Positions 1 to 13,190 are shown, counted from the first letter of the stretch. The stretch is DNA of 64,000 bases from Odiellus spinosus (GCA_963920705.1 OY987236.1:9224190-9288189); one strand, 5' to 3'. Numbers and translations: made by a program. Notes: a model not told the origin generated them from the sequence alone.

Positions 1-2230
1 AGGGTTATTTCGAATCTTGTTCTCTATTCTCTGTGGTTGGACACTGTAGTGATGATTTAGTGGCTGGCGTAACTTCTGTCGGGGGCATCGCCCCTCTACC
101 CCAACCCGTCCCTTTTTTTACGTTAGTTTTTGGAAGAAACCCCCGAGATAGAGGTCAGTCTCCTCCCAAGAACTAAAGAAGAAAGAGAAGATATAGAAAA
201 ATGAGAAAAAAATAAAACCTATATCTATATATCCGAGCTATTATTAACGCTATTTATTTCGCGGTCAAAAGAGACAGTTTTGGGACCTCCGGAATTTTTT
301 ATACGGTTTATACCAAGGCCTAACTTCTACCCCATCTTTTTCTCAATCTCGCTATAGAAGTTGTTTTCTTTTAAAAAAATATAACAATGCTTTTTATTTA
401 TTTATTTTCTCTTCAGATCTTTAAAAACTTATTTATTTCTCCCCCATTTCAAGAGTAAATGAAGCCAGAAAAAATATTAAGTGGCATTTTCGTCTATCTT
501 TCCGAAAATGCTGCTCTATTTTTTGGGGTTAACGAAAAATCAATTTAACAAAAAATAATTTTTGTTACAAACGTAAGCCTAGATCAATATTTTTAAGTTT
601 CAGTCAAAACGAGCTATAGTTAATGAGATTGCGCCGTTATACCACGTGACATTATAATTGCATCTCCACTATAAAAGGATTTTTAACGAGCACTGTCAGC
701 GTGTAACTCGAATATAAATATTTATAACTCAGCATTATTTTCTAACAATGAGATATTTTCAGAAAGTATTAGAATAAATATTTTGGACAATTTACTAAAT
801 TAGCCCCTAGACAAAAGTTGAAGACTCTAATGGCGTTCGAAGGTATCTAGGATTCAAAAATAGCTAACTAACTGTCAAGCTTCATTGTCTCAATTTCGAG
901 GCGAGAGTGGGAGATGTCACAAAAGTTTCTGGGGGATAAATATACGAAAAGTCAAAAATTGAAAAGCTGCGTTATCATCACGAAACCATTAATTTATTTA
1001 CGCATATGAGGGACAAAAATGTGGAGCCCTCAAAGTGTCCGTAATAACTTCATTAACAATATTGAAAGCAATAATGGGTTGTTTTAAAGGGCAAGTGTCA
1101 TGAAAAATATCGATTTTATAAAATTACTGTCCTTTTTGAGTCCTATCTTACCAAAAATCCAAAATTGCGTACCAAACTTTTCCTTTAACAGCCCTTATAC
1201 ATACGCAAACTATTTTACTTATACTTTCCATCGAATTCACAATTGGTACACGTATACAATTTTACCAGTCCCGATTTATATCTGAATCTCCCCTTTTATT
1301 TTGCCGCGCTTTTCTAAAGACAATTAAAGTAACTCTGATAGCGCGCCATCTAGTCTCGTTGCTCCAAGCGTTCTTAACAAGCTCGCCAAATTTCGTATTG
1401 TTTCCCCATCAAAAACGAAATTGAAGTTTACAATTCTGACAAAGTAGCTAGACCTTCTATCTCTATCATTTAAATTTCTTAAGATAAAGGAAAGGAAGAA
1501 TCGCGCGCATTGAAACTTGAAATAGATTTTTATAAACGTGTTTATAGGCCTACATTCCTACAGTCGTACCTTCCCTATAGTATATATTTCCCGCCAAAAT
1601 GAAAAGGGAGAAAAGAGAGAAAAGCGCGCGAGGCTTCGGGCGGAATTATTACGCCACTTTTGTCAGAGTAATTAACTAAGAAATGCCCTCGGGAGAACCC
1701 TCTCGCAATCTCTCTCTCACTCAGTTCACTCAGTCTATTGTGCGCCACCGTTCTCTTTACCCTGATATAATGTATAATATACATATATTAAATAAATAGG
1801 AATATATATAAATATATCTTGGCGCAAAAGCGCGCGAAACTCGCGATTTGTTCGGTATTTTAGAGTGAATGAAGAGATGTATAGTGGTAAGGAGATGAAG
1901 AGGGTAAGTGGGCGCTTATGATATTCACCCCAGTTTAGCTTCGTACGAGTTGACTCGAATTATTATAGAAGAAAAATTTTGTTACTATACCCGCTCCAAT
2001 TTCTACGCCATTTAACGCAACGGGCATCGATCCGAGAGTTAATCTTTTCTTTATATACCTTTTGGCGCGAGCTCGTTATAGAAAACGATCTCCAATTCGA
2101 TAAAAGAGTTGGACAGGTGTTACGTACTCTTCTAGAGAACGCAAAGGTCAAGTTTCGTGAAAAATGAAGTTTTTAATAATCACATTCGAGAGGGTTAAAT
2201 TAACTGAGATAATTAATATTATTCAAAATT
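1..2230. other. No gene found
   Basis: Only short open frames with no recognisable product. A lone TTAAAGGGCAAGTG end lies at 1084. TATAAAAG at 671-678 with GTCAGC about 26 bases downstream looks promoter-like, but no coding exon follows. Confidence 0.6.
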
Positions 2231-2330
2231 AGCTAATAGCATGAGAAACTTGCTAGTTTTTCAAAGAATAAACTAATTTTCAAAAACTAAGAAAATAACT
2301 AATATTTAATCACCAAGAAACTAACTAACT

Positions 2331-2655
2331 TTCAATAACTAAAAAAATAATTTTCAAAAACTAAGAAACTAATTTTCAAAAACTAAGAAACTAATTTTCA
2401 AAACTAAGAAACTAATTTTCAAAAACTAAGAAACTAATTTTCAAAACTAAGAAACTAATTTTCAAAAACTAAGAAACTAATTTTCAAAAACTAAGAAACT
2501 AATTTTCAAAAACTAAGAAACTAATTTTCAAAAACTAAGAAACTAATTTTCAAAAACTAAGAAACTAATTTTCAAAAACTAAGAAACTAATTTTCAAAAA
2601 CTAAGAAACTAATTTTCAAAAACTAAGAAACTAATTTTCAAAAACTAAGAAACTG
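2331..2655 (+). repeat. Minisatellite, 21-22 base unit
   Basis: About 14 near-identical tandem copies of AACTAATTTTCAAAAACTAAG, most 22 bases, some missing one A. Diverged related sequence extends on both sides (2230-2330 and 2656-2850: TTTTCAAACT, ACTAGTTTT). Confidence 0.92.
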
Positions 2656-2996
2656 ACTATATTTTAAATACTAAGAATTTTACAGATTTTCAAACTTAAT
2701 CTTCAAAGTAAGAAACTTATCAATTTTCAAACTAAAAGAGTTTTGACAGTAAGAATTTTACTAGTTTTGAAAATAAGAATTCGACTATAGTTTAAAAAAA
2801 ATGTTTTACAAGATGTTTGACTAGTTTTAAAACCTACTAGTTTTCAAAGTACAGTTATATAAAGAAAACCAAAATATTTCTGGAGACTTGCCCTATAATG
2901 GATTCGCGAAAATATACGTAAACTGTCCCTAGATGCGAATTTCTCCAAATTGAAAAGTTAATTTTAAAATTTTAAAAGGGGAGCTAATGGGATAGC

Positions 2997-3150
2997 GCCT
3001 GCAGAAACATTTTAACTGGATGGCAATAGTGTTTTTGGAGAAGATAAATTATAGGTACGTAAGTTATAAGGTATTTTGGACTAGTTGCCTGTAGAAGTGT
3101 TTCAACTGCCGGGCCGTAATGATTCAGGAAGAGACTCCTTTCCGGCGCTA
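2997..3150 (+). repeat. Pair of two-box elements, 90-base spacing
   Basis: Units begin at 2997 and 3087. The first has a diverged box 1 but a good box 2 (AGTGTTTTTGGAGAAGATAA). The second has a near-consensus box 1 (CCTGTAGAAGTGTTTCAACT) with a shorter interior that reaches CAGG after about 41 bases. The 90-base spacing matches the 89-base spacing of the pair at 21881. Confidence 0.55.
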
Positions 3151-3468
3151 TATGAACTTCATAAACCACCTTGAATACAAATGAAACCTAACCATATAAC
3201 TAATTTGCGCAATGGCCCATTGATAACCCGTTTTAAATACTAGATTCTAAGGATATTAACAATAATTTCGGTTTTTTGTTGATTTACAATTTAGTTTTCA
3301 TATCCATAATAAACACCCAAAAATACTTAAAATAGAACGAGAAAAGAAGTATGAGATTTCGGATTCCTCCATCTCTTTCAGTATATTTTTCTCTTAGTAA
3401 CTTTAGAGAAAAACGAGGCTTAGTGAATGTTCTATACATAAAGGCGTTTGTTCGGGATTTTATGTACC

Positions 3469-4069
3469 GTAAAGGGTGAATGAAGCTTGACAACTGTTTT
3501 TCTACCAATTATTTACTGGCTAAAACACAAAAGTATCAATACCTAGCCTTCTCTGAAAATAGGTTTAACAAGGATCGATGGCAGGTTTGAATTCGAAGTC
3601 TTTACCCAATCAAGAAGGATCAGATAAGGAGAGGAAAAGTGGGGCTGCGTTGAGTTAGAGAGAGAAGAGCCAGCCTCCCACTCGGGTGGAAAGGGGGATA
3701 GGAAATTCTTGAGGTAAACTGTTGTCACGTGGTCGCTAGCTAGCGCGTCTCATAAAGGATTCGTTTTACCCACGTGACAACAATTTACCACGAAGCATCT
3801 CTACCCCCGTCTGTCCCCCGCTCTCCCAGAGTGGGAGTTTAGGCCGACGCAGGAGGAGCCGCGCCGTTCCCACTTTTCCTCTCCTTATCTGATCCTTCTT
3901 GACCCAATCATGTGAGAACCGCGAGCTTTTTATCCGACAGGAACCTTTCAAACTATAGACATATGAGAATAAGTTTTAAAGATTGGTCGAAGGTTGTTAA
4001 ACCAAACTGTCTATAGATCCTTATTAAGCCTACTTTCCGGGTAGATTATCGCGTTGCATTCTCCCTTAA
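3469..4069. mobile_element. TTAAAGGG-type element carrying a large internal foldback
   Basis: The left end is GTAAAGGGTGAATGAAG; the right end is complementary to TTAAGGGAGAATGCAACGCG. Inside, 3611-3732 and 3770-3901 are inverted copies (AAGAAGGATCAGATAAGGAG, then GGAAAAGTGGG, then GTTGTCACGTGG) with a 37-base loop. The left end has lost the perfect TTAA. Either one element with an internal palindrome or a foldback nested in a MITE. Confidence 0.7.
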
Positions 4070-6648
4070 AAGAGGAATAGCGCTACAAATATGACTAATG
4101 CGTTTGACACGACCGTAACCCTCTCAGCCACCATCCCCTTGCCATATAAGCTACTTCTCGTTCAGGTTTCTTGTTTACTCTCGTTGGACACGCCACTTTT
4201 TTCCACCCACACAAAATAAAAACAAACAGTAAAAAAAATATATACACACTATTTTTTCATGCCCTGATTATGCGCGTTTTATGGTTCGCGTTGAAACCGT
4301 GAATGTAGTGAAAAATAAGTCTTAGATTTACAGAAAAATACTGTTCGTTCATTGAAGGTGAGATGCAATAGAGTGGAAGGGTAAAGAGAAGGGGTATCCG
4401 ACCTATTACGCATTAGGGTATCGTTTACGCTCTACTTTGCGCTGAATTCCTTCCAAAAGATGCCTCTCTTCCTCATAAAGGGCAAGTATGGTGATAAAAT
4501 ATTAATCTTCGAGTAAGTTTAATTTCCATACGTTACAGAAATAATTCTTTAAATAAAACCTTTTCGATGGGAGCAGAAGCCGATGAAACACTCCTTTGAA
4601 GTCTACTTCTCTAATGTTCCATATAGCGCGCATCTCTGTATGGGTAAAATTCACGATTTTCCGAGATCGGAGGGGTCCTACTTCATGCCCCCTGTCTACG
4701 GAAAATTGAAAATTCTCTCACTCCACAAACGACGACATTTTTTTGACGAACTCCAAGGCTGCTAGAGATATTCGTTCGACAAACGCCCGCTCCGAAAATA
4801 TCTACCGTTAGGAGGCGTACGAATCGCGCTTTTTGAAACTAACCCATACAGAGAGGGGTAGACAAGACCCGGGATTAATAGACTTCAAAGGAGGGTTTCA
4901 TCGGCTTCTGATGGGAGCTATGACCACTTAAAAATACACCCTATCCACTCAAATAAAATTTGGTTTGGCCATTAACTGGCCCAGTTTTGCTGCTGAATTA
5001 CAGAAAGCCAATGCGTACTATTATTAGATCTCAATGTTGAAACTTAGAAGAGGGTTTGATTTAAAGTTCTATTAAAATGTTTAAATCTGTACCAATATTT
5101 AAATTTAATTTTGTAATATAAATTATAACCTCATTCCTTATATCATCTTTTGTGGGGTTTACAACGATTTCCAAAGATTGCCACCCCTTCATTTATCTGT
5201 ACAAATTATAGCGCTGATTAGTGGCTTTTATGTTAGGTGATCATAACACCCTTTTTTTTTTAAATCACATTGAGGCTAGTCCTTTATTAAACTCCTAACT
5301 ACATTGGTTCTTGCGTGGCGAACGGAACGTGTAGGAGAGCTTCTCTATTTCTTTTTGATACATTCGCCTGAGTTATGGCGCATAAACAAAGTATTCGTCT
5401 TTTTGGCGGGAAGCTTTGCGCTATATTAGCGAATGTACAAGTTGTATATTAGTAAAGATCGGGGTTTTGGGGCCATCCGGGGTAAGCTTTAAGCTAGTAT
5501 TTTTTTTAAAAAGAAGCGGGAGAGAGAACTAATATACAGCAACGTCGCGAGAAAGGGGGAAATTATGCCCCTTTAAATCTGGTATAAATTGGGTACTATG
5601 GTTTATTTATTTATGGGTAGATTTTTTTTAATATATGGGAAGATAATTATAACCTTTCTCTGAAATATTGAGGCTAAATATGAAGTAGTTGTTATTTCTC
5701 AGAAATAACTTTGAAATTCCTTGGTACCTTAACATATTTTGCTACTGAATTTACAATTTTGAATAGACAGTGGAATGTAACAAGTTATTTTCAAAAATAT
5801 GTTGAATCACTGGTGGGACTAGAAATTGTTTTCAATTGAAGTGTTGCTGACAATTATACCCTAAAACTGACGCTAAATCTCAAGCTAGAACTTAAATAAT
5901 TGTTTAGTTAGATGAATTTGAAATAACACTTTGATTATCGTTTGTTACTTTTAAATTATTTATAATAAATATTACTTCTATACGGATTTATTAAAGGTTC
6001 CTAACTTAAGAACTTATTTTTACTGTGCTTGAAATATTGTCTTCTTACGTACTGTTCGTTATTTTTTTTACTTTGATTTTCTTTTTCTATTCCCTCGGAC
6101 TACATTGGTCAGTTGTGTTAGGCGAAATGGGTCAGTGACGGCGATCTTTCTTAGTCGGAGACGACAATTCCTGTTGTCTTTCCGGGCGACTATTATTTGT
6201 CTTAGTTTTAACGACCCTTAATATCTTTTTGACCATTGGGAAGGAAGCAGTGTCCTAGTATAGCTTTGGTCGAGTCTTCCACCTCGACCCTCCCGTCCCT
6301 GAGGCTAATAAATGATCTTTGACCAGCAAAAGGAAGAGGCTCGCTATAGTGTATCACGATAGTCCAGCTGTATAGGCCAAGAGAAGAATCCAGCCACAGA
6401 CTATACAAGGACTACTGACCACTGAGGGGGTCATTTCACCCCTCCCCCAAGGTTTCCGTACGCTATATGTATAAGATGACTGTTTCCAAAGGGCGGGTAA
6501 AAATAAATTCAAAGAACGTACGGGGTACAAGTTTTTCAGAGAGCGCTTTTGAAATTTTCGGAAAGACTGACGAAGGCCTTGTGACGGCGAATATTTACCA
6601 TTTTTAATAATAACTCCCTAACTCCTTAATTTCCACTCGTTTCTTCCT
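4070..6648. other. No gene found
   Basis: AT-rich sequence with short open frames only. A lone ATAAAGGGCAAGTATGG near 4476 may be a decayed MITE end. No tandem array or long inverted repeat was noticed. Confidence 0.55.
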
Positions 6649-7071
6649 TTAAAGGGAGAACCTAACAACAAGGGATTTTTTTTATCGATTCCTTATCCTT
6701 TAAATATGCCTAATCCACTAGTGAAAAAAATTACGCACAAATATTAAACTAAAATTAAATTTAAAGCTTACACGGAAAATAGGCTTAGCGGGATTCTTCG
6801 CTTATAAGATTCTAGTAACCAAACGAATGCGATTGTAAGTCTCGTGGAAATCTCGCGAGAACGACGGGCTTTTGCTCATTGGTCGCTTGACCTTACACGG
6901 AGGCAATTCAGGATCTCCATGAATCCCGCTAAGCCTATTTTCGGGGTAAGTTTTCAATTTATTTCTAGTTTAATATTTGTTTTGTAAACTTTTTATGGGT
7001 GGATTAGGCTTATTTAAACGATAAGGAATAGATAAAATATCACATGTTATTAGGTTGCATTCTCCCTTTAA
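6649..7071. mobile_element. TTAAAGGG-type MITE, 423 bases
   Basis: TTAA is present at both ends. The left end reads TTAAAGGGAGAACCTAAC and the right end is complementary to TAAAGGGAGAATGCAACC. Inverted similarity continues for about 70 bases (ATTCCTTATC, TTTAAATA, GCCTAATCCAC) and recurs inside (GGCTTAGCGGGATTC against GAATCCCGCTAAGCC). The TTAA target and TTAAAGG ends resemble Kolobok/T2 MITEs; that class assignment is an inference. Confidence 0.82.
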
Positions 7072-7606
7072 TAAATTTTCAGAATAATTATAATCATTAA
7101 TAATTTCCAAAATTTTTTTGAAAGTATTTGGATTCCCTAGATTATATTCTACTCGTTTTCTCTGTAATTATTAGATTCTTACTTACAAAAACCGCTTCAT
7201 TATGGTTCACATTTTATAAAATCCCCTTCAAAAATCAAACTGAGATCCATGTACGCTCTCAATTAGTAGCGGGATACGAAAGATCAAAATTGAGGATCAA
7301 AAAGAAAAAGTATTTTAAATTCCTAATTCTCCAGAAAAATTAAATAAAACGTAGCTTAAACACTCACGCCCCAACAAATACACTTCTAAAAAAAAAGGCT
7401 CACTTCAGAAAGTCTTTCAAAAAAAAAAATAAGAAGATTACGAAATTCTAGAAGATCTTTTAAATTCGGTAAACGTAAAGTCGTCGGTAAAAGATGCGAG
7501 AAAGTCGAGATACGGGATCGAGAGGGAAGAAGATGGTTAAAAACATCCCACCCAACTCGTTATTTGAGCTTCCTCAAGCGTGACAGATCGCGGTACATAC
7601 CGCGCA

Positions 7607-8059
7607 CTAAAAGGGACAGTGAAAAGGAAAATACGATATACTCTGAAAACAAGTTGTTTTTAATCGATTTAGACTTAAAATAAACTGGGGGAAATATCTT
7701 TTTCGAGAGAGCAACGGAAAATATGCACTTCTTTCAATGAATTGATTGGGGATGCCATCTTTTTCAAATTTTACGTTCCAATGCTCTTCAGCGAGCGAAG
7801 GCAGGATAAATTAGGTTTTCAGCGAGATTCAGAGCACTTTAAGAGCGCTGCAGTAGAATTCGCTACGATATTTTATTGGCATCAGCAACTCCATTTTCTA
7901 AAGACATTTTCCAGTCTAAATTTTTTTCGAAAACGTGTTTAGGCAACTTTGATAATTATCTGTAAAACTTCACGAAATGATTGGTGGATTTTTACGCATA
8001 TTTTAACAGTAGTAAATCGATTAAATATAACTTGTTATCAGGGTCTAGTGTCCCTTTAA
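7607..8059. mobile_element. TTAAAGGG-type MITE, ~450 bases
   Basis: The left end CTAAAAGGGACAGTG and the right end, complementary to TTTAAAGGGACACTAG, share further inverted similarity: GAAAACAAGTTG and TTTAATCGATTTA on the left match GATAACAAGTTA and TTTAATCGATTTA on the right. No convincing coding sequence inside. Confidence 0.7.
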
Positions 8060-9379
8060 ATTAAATTCGGTAAACCGACTTTAAATGCATTTCGGCACGA
8101 TAAATGTCAGGTTAAAGATACAATGAACTAATAAAACTAACCAAAACATCTTGGCTATTTTTTATCTTTTTTGTATTTAATTTTAAGTCTTAAATAGTTC
8201 CGTATAAAAATATATATTTTTCAGACAAATTTCTGACGTGTACATGTTTGGTCCGGTTTAATTGAAACAAGGTCATGACCAATCAACGTATTGGAAACTT
8301 CGCAGAAAATACATGTTAAAAAAATTAAGGATGCTGAATTAAAGAAGTAATTAAAAATTAACAAGGTTTTATTTTGTTAAGTTTTAACAAGATAGAATAA
8401 TTTGTTGGATTTACTTAATGACATGATATTGGCTTAAAAAGTAAACTGAATGCTTAACAGCTCAAAGTTAATTATTTCTAAGTCAAGTAGGCGATATATT
8501 TTTTCGAATGTTTGAGTCTAGAGCTCTAGGTACTTATCTAATTAACCTGAGCTCTTGTTAGTGATTTAAAGGGTCATTCGGGCCCAATTTTGGGGTATGG
8601 AATAGGTTAAAAATAAGTCTCTCTTTCATCTTCACTTTTCCCTGAAACAGGGGTAAAGCGCGGAGGTATATCGTTTCCTACAGTTTCCACGCATTTAACA
8701 GGGCTAGTAATATTTGAAAATGGCCGCCCATGCAGGCCACTCGCATTAATTACTCAGAGAGCCCCAAGTTTTCTAATTAAGAAGTTGAACTCTCCCACGC
8801 TGCTTTCCCCTATACCTTGGATATACGTATACCCACAATTATCATCGCTATTAATAAAAGATAAGTTCTTCTTTCGTCTCCATCCTGTTTAACGTGACGT
8901 ATCACTACGCCGTATTACATTCAGCCATACAATTTTAGACTGAGATCCCCATCTTTTCTATAAACACGGGCATTTTCTCCCAGCGCGCGCGATCTCAATA
9001 GCCACTTTTTTTGGTTCCCAACCAGACTCTTCTTTCATTCCCAGAAATATGTTCGTGGAGATAAGATTAAGAGATAAAGCGTAATTAAAGGCAAGGGTTA
9101 GCCCGAAGCATTCAGGCTTAACTGTGGTAATTCTATGGTTTCGAATGTATTATCTATAGTTCGTTTCAGTTTTAGTATAGAATTCAGCGCGGAACAAGCC
9201 ACGATTCAAGCTAATTCCTCGAAGATAAGTAAACTGTTTCCACGCAATGAAAACTCGAACTGAAATCAACTTTAAACTACAGTTTGTACGGGAAGTTACA
9301 GTTAATGAATAAATGTTACTTGAGGGATGGAATAGAAGGTAAGAAGATTATCTCTCACATACTAGCACTTATAGACGTA
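8060..9379. other. No gene found
   Basis: No open frame above 60 codons and no clear repeat. A small hairpin, ATGGCCGCCCATGCAGGCCA, lies at about 8719. Confidence 0.55.
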
Positions 9380-9962
9380 TTAAAAGGGAAATCGCGTACA
9401 GTTTATACAGAGCTGTATACAAGTCGACTTAAGCCTAAGCGGTAAGGGCTTTTCATTACTTCATTCCGAGTCTACCCAACTCTCCATTATAATCAGAACC
9501 ACTCGTAGATTTCAACAAGTATAAAGCTAAGTCCCATATATCTTGAAATTAAAACCTAGTCTCACGCGAAATTATTGAAAGAAAATCTTTAACCTGAAAA
9601 TGAACACGATTTTCAATTGATATTATATTGAATCGTAACGTTTTTGAAATTATTAGACAACATATTTCCAAAAATAAATAAAGAACTGAGTGTATGGGAT
9701 CGCAGTCCAGCCTTCCTACCTCTGCTCAAAAAATACTTTCTTAAAACCAATTTAAAAATAAAAATCCATTTCAATGGGGTAATCTTTACCCAGGAGTACC
9801 TCGAGTCTGAAGGATCATGGTATACGATTTACATGGTCACAGCACGAGCGTGAAACGCGTGTAAATAGTTGTGTGCATTAGATTTAAAGAGCGTATTTAT
9901 CAGTCCAAGCAAATCGATATAAAATAACTTGTTTACACCGATATAGTTTAGTATCCCTTTAA
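9380..9962. mobile_element. TTAAAGGG-type MITE, 583 bases
   Basis: TTAA at 9380-9383 (TTAAAAGGGAAATCG) and at 9959-9962 (right end complementary to TTAAAGGGATACTAAAC). The right subterminal part matches the 8059 end (AACAAGTTATTTTATATCGA). Arms are less similar than in the 6649 copy. Confidence 0.6.
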
Positions 9963-11095
9963 CTTCACAGTATTTTTATCCTAGTTAACCGTGGTCGACA
10001 TTTTAATCCACACATTTCTTTGGAATTCAACCACCGAACACGAATTAATTCGCGTGAGACTTATGGAACAAAATTTATTACCTTATGATATTAGAGATAG
10101 AATTTTGTACGTGCTGAAATCCGGGTCTGATTCTATATAAAAATGTATATAGAGTACGCTGGCTAGCGCAGGAAGCGGCTTAAAGAGGACGCCGAAGAAT
10201 TTGACGCAAGGCTGGATACAAGAAGCTCTTCTTATTAAAACGGTTGCGACACTCGGATTATACGCTCCGCCCGTTACCCAACCCAACTCAGGGTCTCCCT
10301 CAGTTCCCCCTTAGTGTATACTCTAGTGCGTGTATGGACTTTGGGGTAAAGATGAGCGCGTTTCCTCCCTCATACCCTTTCAGAATTGCGAGAAGCGAGT
10401 GAAAGATAGTAGTAATAAAAAGAAAAACTTCCCCTACCGATGGAAAATTATATCAGGGATGAGACCAGTTAAGAAAGGAGAGGGTTTGTAAAAAATAGGT
10501 TTAGGTCTAAACCGCAGCGAGATGGTGGTTTCTAACAATTAAGCCTTTGCACCCTTTTATACTTTATAAATATAGACTGGAATGAGGGAATGTTTTGGGG
10601 ATAAACCTATAGAAGTGCGTAAGGATACTTTTAGGATGCACTAGAGGTTTTTAACTTTTTACCCTTTAGAGAAAATGGAGGGAGATGAAGGAGTGAAAAC
10701 AAATTAAAATTGACTTAAATGCTTATATAAAAGTAAGAAAAATAGTTTAAATAGTTTTAAGAAGGGTTACGGAAAGTCAATTTTACCAAAATATTTAATG
10801 GAATTTTGGGATAGAAACTGAAGCTTATTCCTCTTATCTAAAAGCTTACTAAGAACCCCCATGAACTGCAACTATATTTATTCTTTAATTATTTTAATTT
10901 TTTTATTTAAAAATTCCCTGATATATTCTGAAAAAAAAACAATTATTGATATATCCCATCAAAAATGGTCGGAATAAGGTTTGTTTTTCGAAAAAGTAAT
11001 GTTTCAGTTGCAGGTGTTCCGGTGCGGTAAATATTTTTTTAAATTGGGCCATTTTTATGAATACAATTAAAATATTATTTTATTCATTCCTTTTT
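9963..11095. other. No gene found
   Basis: One 67-codon minus-strand open frame (10083-10286) with no family resemblance. Otherwise unremarkable AT-rich sequence. Confidence 0.5.
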
Positions 11096-11114
11096 TATAT
11101 ATATATATATATTT
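11096..11114. repeat. (TA)n microsatellite
   Basis: An uninterrupted run of about nine TA units. A 17-base A run follows at about 11216. Confidence 0.9.
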
Positions 11115-11407
11115 TTACTAATTAACGGATTTGTAGGAAAGATGTCGGTTACAGCTGGCAATCTGAGTTTTAAATGGAACCTTGATTAATATACTCTTTT
11201 TGATCCGGAAGAAGTAAAAAAAAAAAAAAAAATCTAATAGAAAAGTTCGTGTTTTCATAGGAAAAGTGTAGGAAGAAACGACCTATCCAAACTAGGACCA
11301 GGTCGACCTGGCATCGCCAAACTAAACGAGACGTCGCCAATAAACTTTCAAACCTTTAAGAATCAAAACTAAAGGAATGCCACAAAAATTGACATTTAGA
11401 TTTTCCT

Positions 11408-11790
11408 GACGATTCGGTGTCAGATAATTGGGTGAATGCGACGATTCGGTGTCAGATAATTAAGTGAAAGAATATTCGGGGAATAATTGATCGACAATTG
11501 GTGAATTACTGATTTCTAAATACTTGGCGTGATTAGTAAACCTTATTGTTTCTTCAATTTTTTTAATGAGAGCTGGAAACGAAGCAACTAGAAAATACAT
11601 CTACGTCGAAGTAGACTATCGTTGGTCGTTTTGAGAAATATTGCCAATAATTTAGCTGACTAAATTGCAGTTTTTTAGTTACTAATCCATTCGATTGTCT
11701 GACAACGAGTAATCGCAGTCATCTAATCGTCTTTCACCTAAATTACCAAATTGTCTAACACCGAATTGTCGCAGTCACCCAATTGTTGCG
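11408..11790. repeat. Inverted repeat made of short direct repeats
   Basis: Two tandem copies of a ~32-base unit with GACGATTCGGTGTCAGATAA start at 11408 and 11440. Inverted relatives (CTAACACCGAATTGTCGC, then CAGTCACCCAATTG) lie at about 11690-11790. The whole could be a foldback transposon whose ends contain subrepeats. Confidence 0.6.
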
Positions 11791-12399
11791 CAGAAACCAA
11801 TTCTCGTGATTCCAAAAATATATACGGACAGACATCCGTCTCTATCATATAGGCTTACAATAATCGCTAAGGTCTGAAAAAAATAAAGAGAAAAGGTAAA
11901 AATAGGGAGTGAAAGGAAAAGAGTACGGGGAGCAGAGTGATGGAGGAAACTAGAGAACGGTATAGAAATAGAGGAAAGGTATAGGGTGCAGGCTCTTCCT
12001 GTTTGCAGTTAGGAAGGTTCATTAAGATCTTTTCGCCAACCCTAATTCGATCACAAAAGAAATGACGAGAGAAGGCTTACGGAGCGCACCCGTATACCTC
12101 TGAATGAAACTCTCATCCGTGCATCACGGCTCCACCGCCATCCACCATTTTTACCCTCTTGCAAAGAATACCTTAAAGGTATAAACTAACTTACAATTTA
12201 CGTGTTTTAATTGGAAGAATAATGATGAATTTAACATTAAAACTGGAACCATGACTTATTTTAACGAGGGGAAACTTTACAATGAATTTCTATACTTAAA
12301 ATTAAAAATATATGAAAAACAATTGGAATTTTTAAAATATATTTTGTAAAATGTTGGAAAATGCTCCAAAAAGAAAAAGTTTTTAAATTGTTGGAAAAT

Positions 12400-12605
12400 T
12401 TGAGTTAAATGTTGGGAAATGTGGGCAAAATGCGAGTAAAATGTTGCAAAATGTGAGAAAATGTTGCAAAATCTGAGTAAAATGTTGCAAAATGTGAGAA
12501 AATGTTGCAAAATGTGGGAAAATGTTGCAAAATGTGAGTAAAATGTTGCAAAATGTGAGAAAATGTTGCAAAATGTGAGAAAAATGTAGCAAAATGTGGT
12601 AAAAC
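12400..12605 (+). repeat. Minisatellite, ~20 base unit
   Basis: About ten copies of AAAATGTTGCAAAATGTGAG with single-base variants. The repeat keeps two minus-strand frames open, giving Phe/His/Cys-rich open frames of 127 and 69 codons that are best explained as repeat byproducts. Confidence 0.9.
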
Positions 12606-13190
12606 TGTGCGAAACGTTATGTAATAAAACGTTACCGTTAATTATAATTAACGCAGGCATGGCTGATGGAACAATGCTGGATTATTAATTTTTAACATTT
12701 ATTTTCAAAACTAAACTTTTCCTTTAAATAAGATAAATAGGAGAGATATTTCTGAAAAAGCGGCTTCGTTTCTTGCTAGTACATCTGACTTTTTTTTTAC
12801 AAAGAGAAAATTTTAAAAAGCTTTTTTTCAGTTTTCTTCCTATCCCCTACTTAACAATTTTCTCTTAAAACTATTAATGATGAAGTTAAAATAGCGTGAT
12901 ATGGAACTTGAGATGGGGCAACAGTAGCGATCCAAAATATATATTATAGTACCAGTATATACTTTTGTTTAAGAGGAGTTGGCCTAATGGGAAAAGCTTA
13001 ACCGCATTAATGGAAATTGTGCCAAGGACGAGCTTACAATTTAAGATCAACATCCAAGCGTCCAATTAAAATATTTCATCGTCAAGTAATTGGTTCGATC
13101 CGCCGTACTCAAATTATTATAAAAAAAAACTCAGATTTAAATCTTTCAAATCTGGATGGTGTCGAAACTAAAGTAATTTTTCCCCTTTAC

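Noticed and set aside
671-705. TATA plus initiator-like sequence
   Set aside because: No coding exon could be linked downstream; chance occurrence is likely in AT-rich DNA.
6785-6800. Recurring TTAGGCTTAGC / GCTAAGCCTAA sequences suggesting TTAGGC telomere repeats
   Set aside because: Always single or inside MITE subterminal regions, never in tandem; not telomeric.
12277-12660. 127-codon minus-strand frame rich in Phe, His and Cys
   Set aside because: It is the translation of a 20-base minisatellite; two frames stay open, as expected of a repeat without stops.
12960-13035. tRNA-like stretch (GTTGGCCTAATGGG)
   Set aside because: Only a D-arm-like segment; no acceptor stem or T-loop in the right place.
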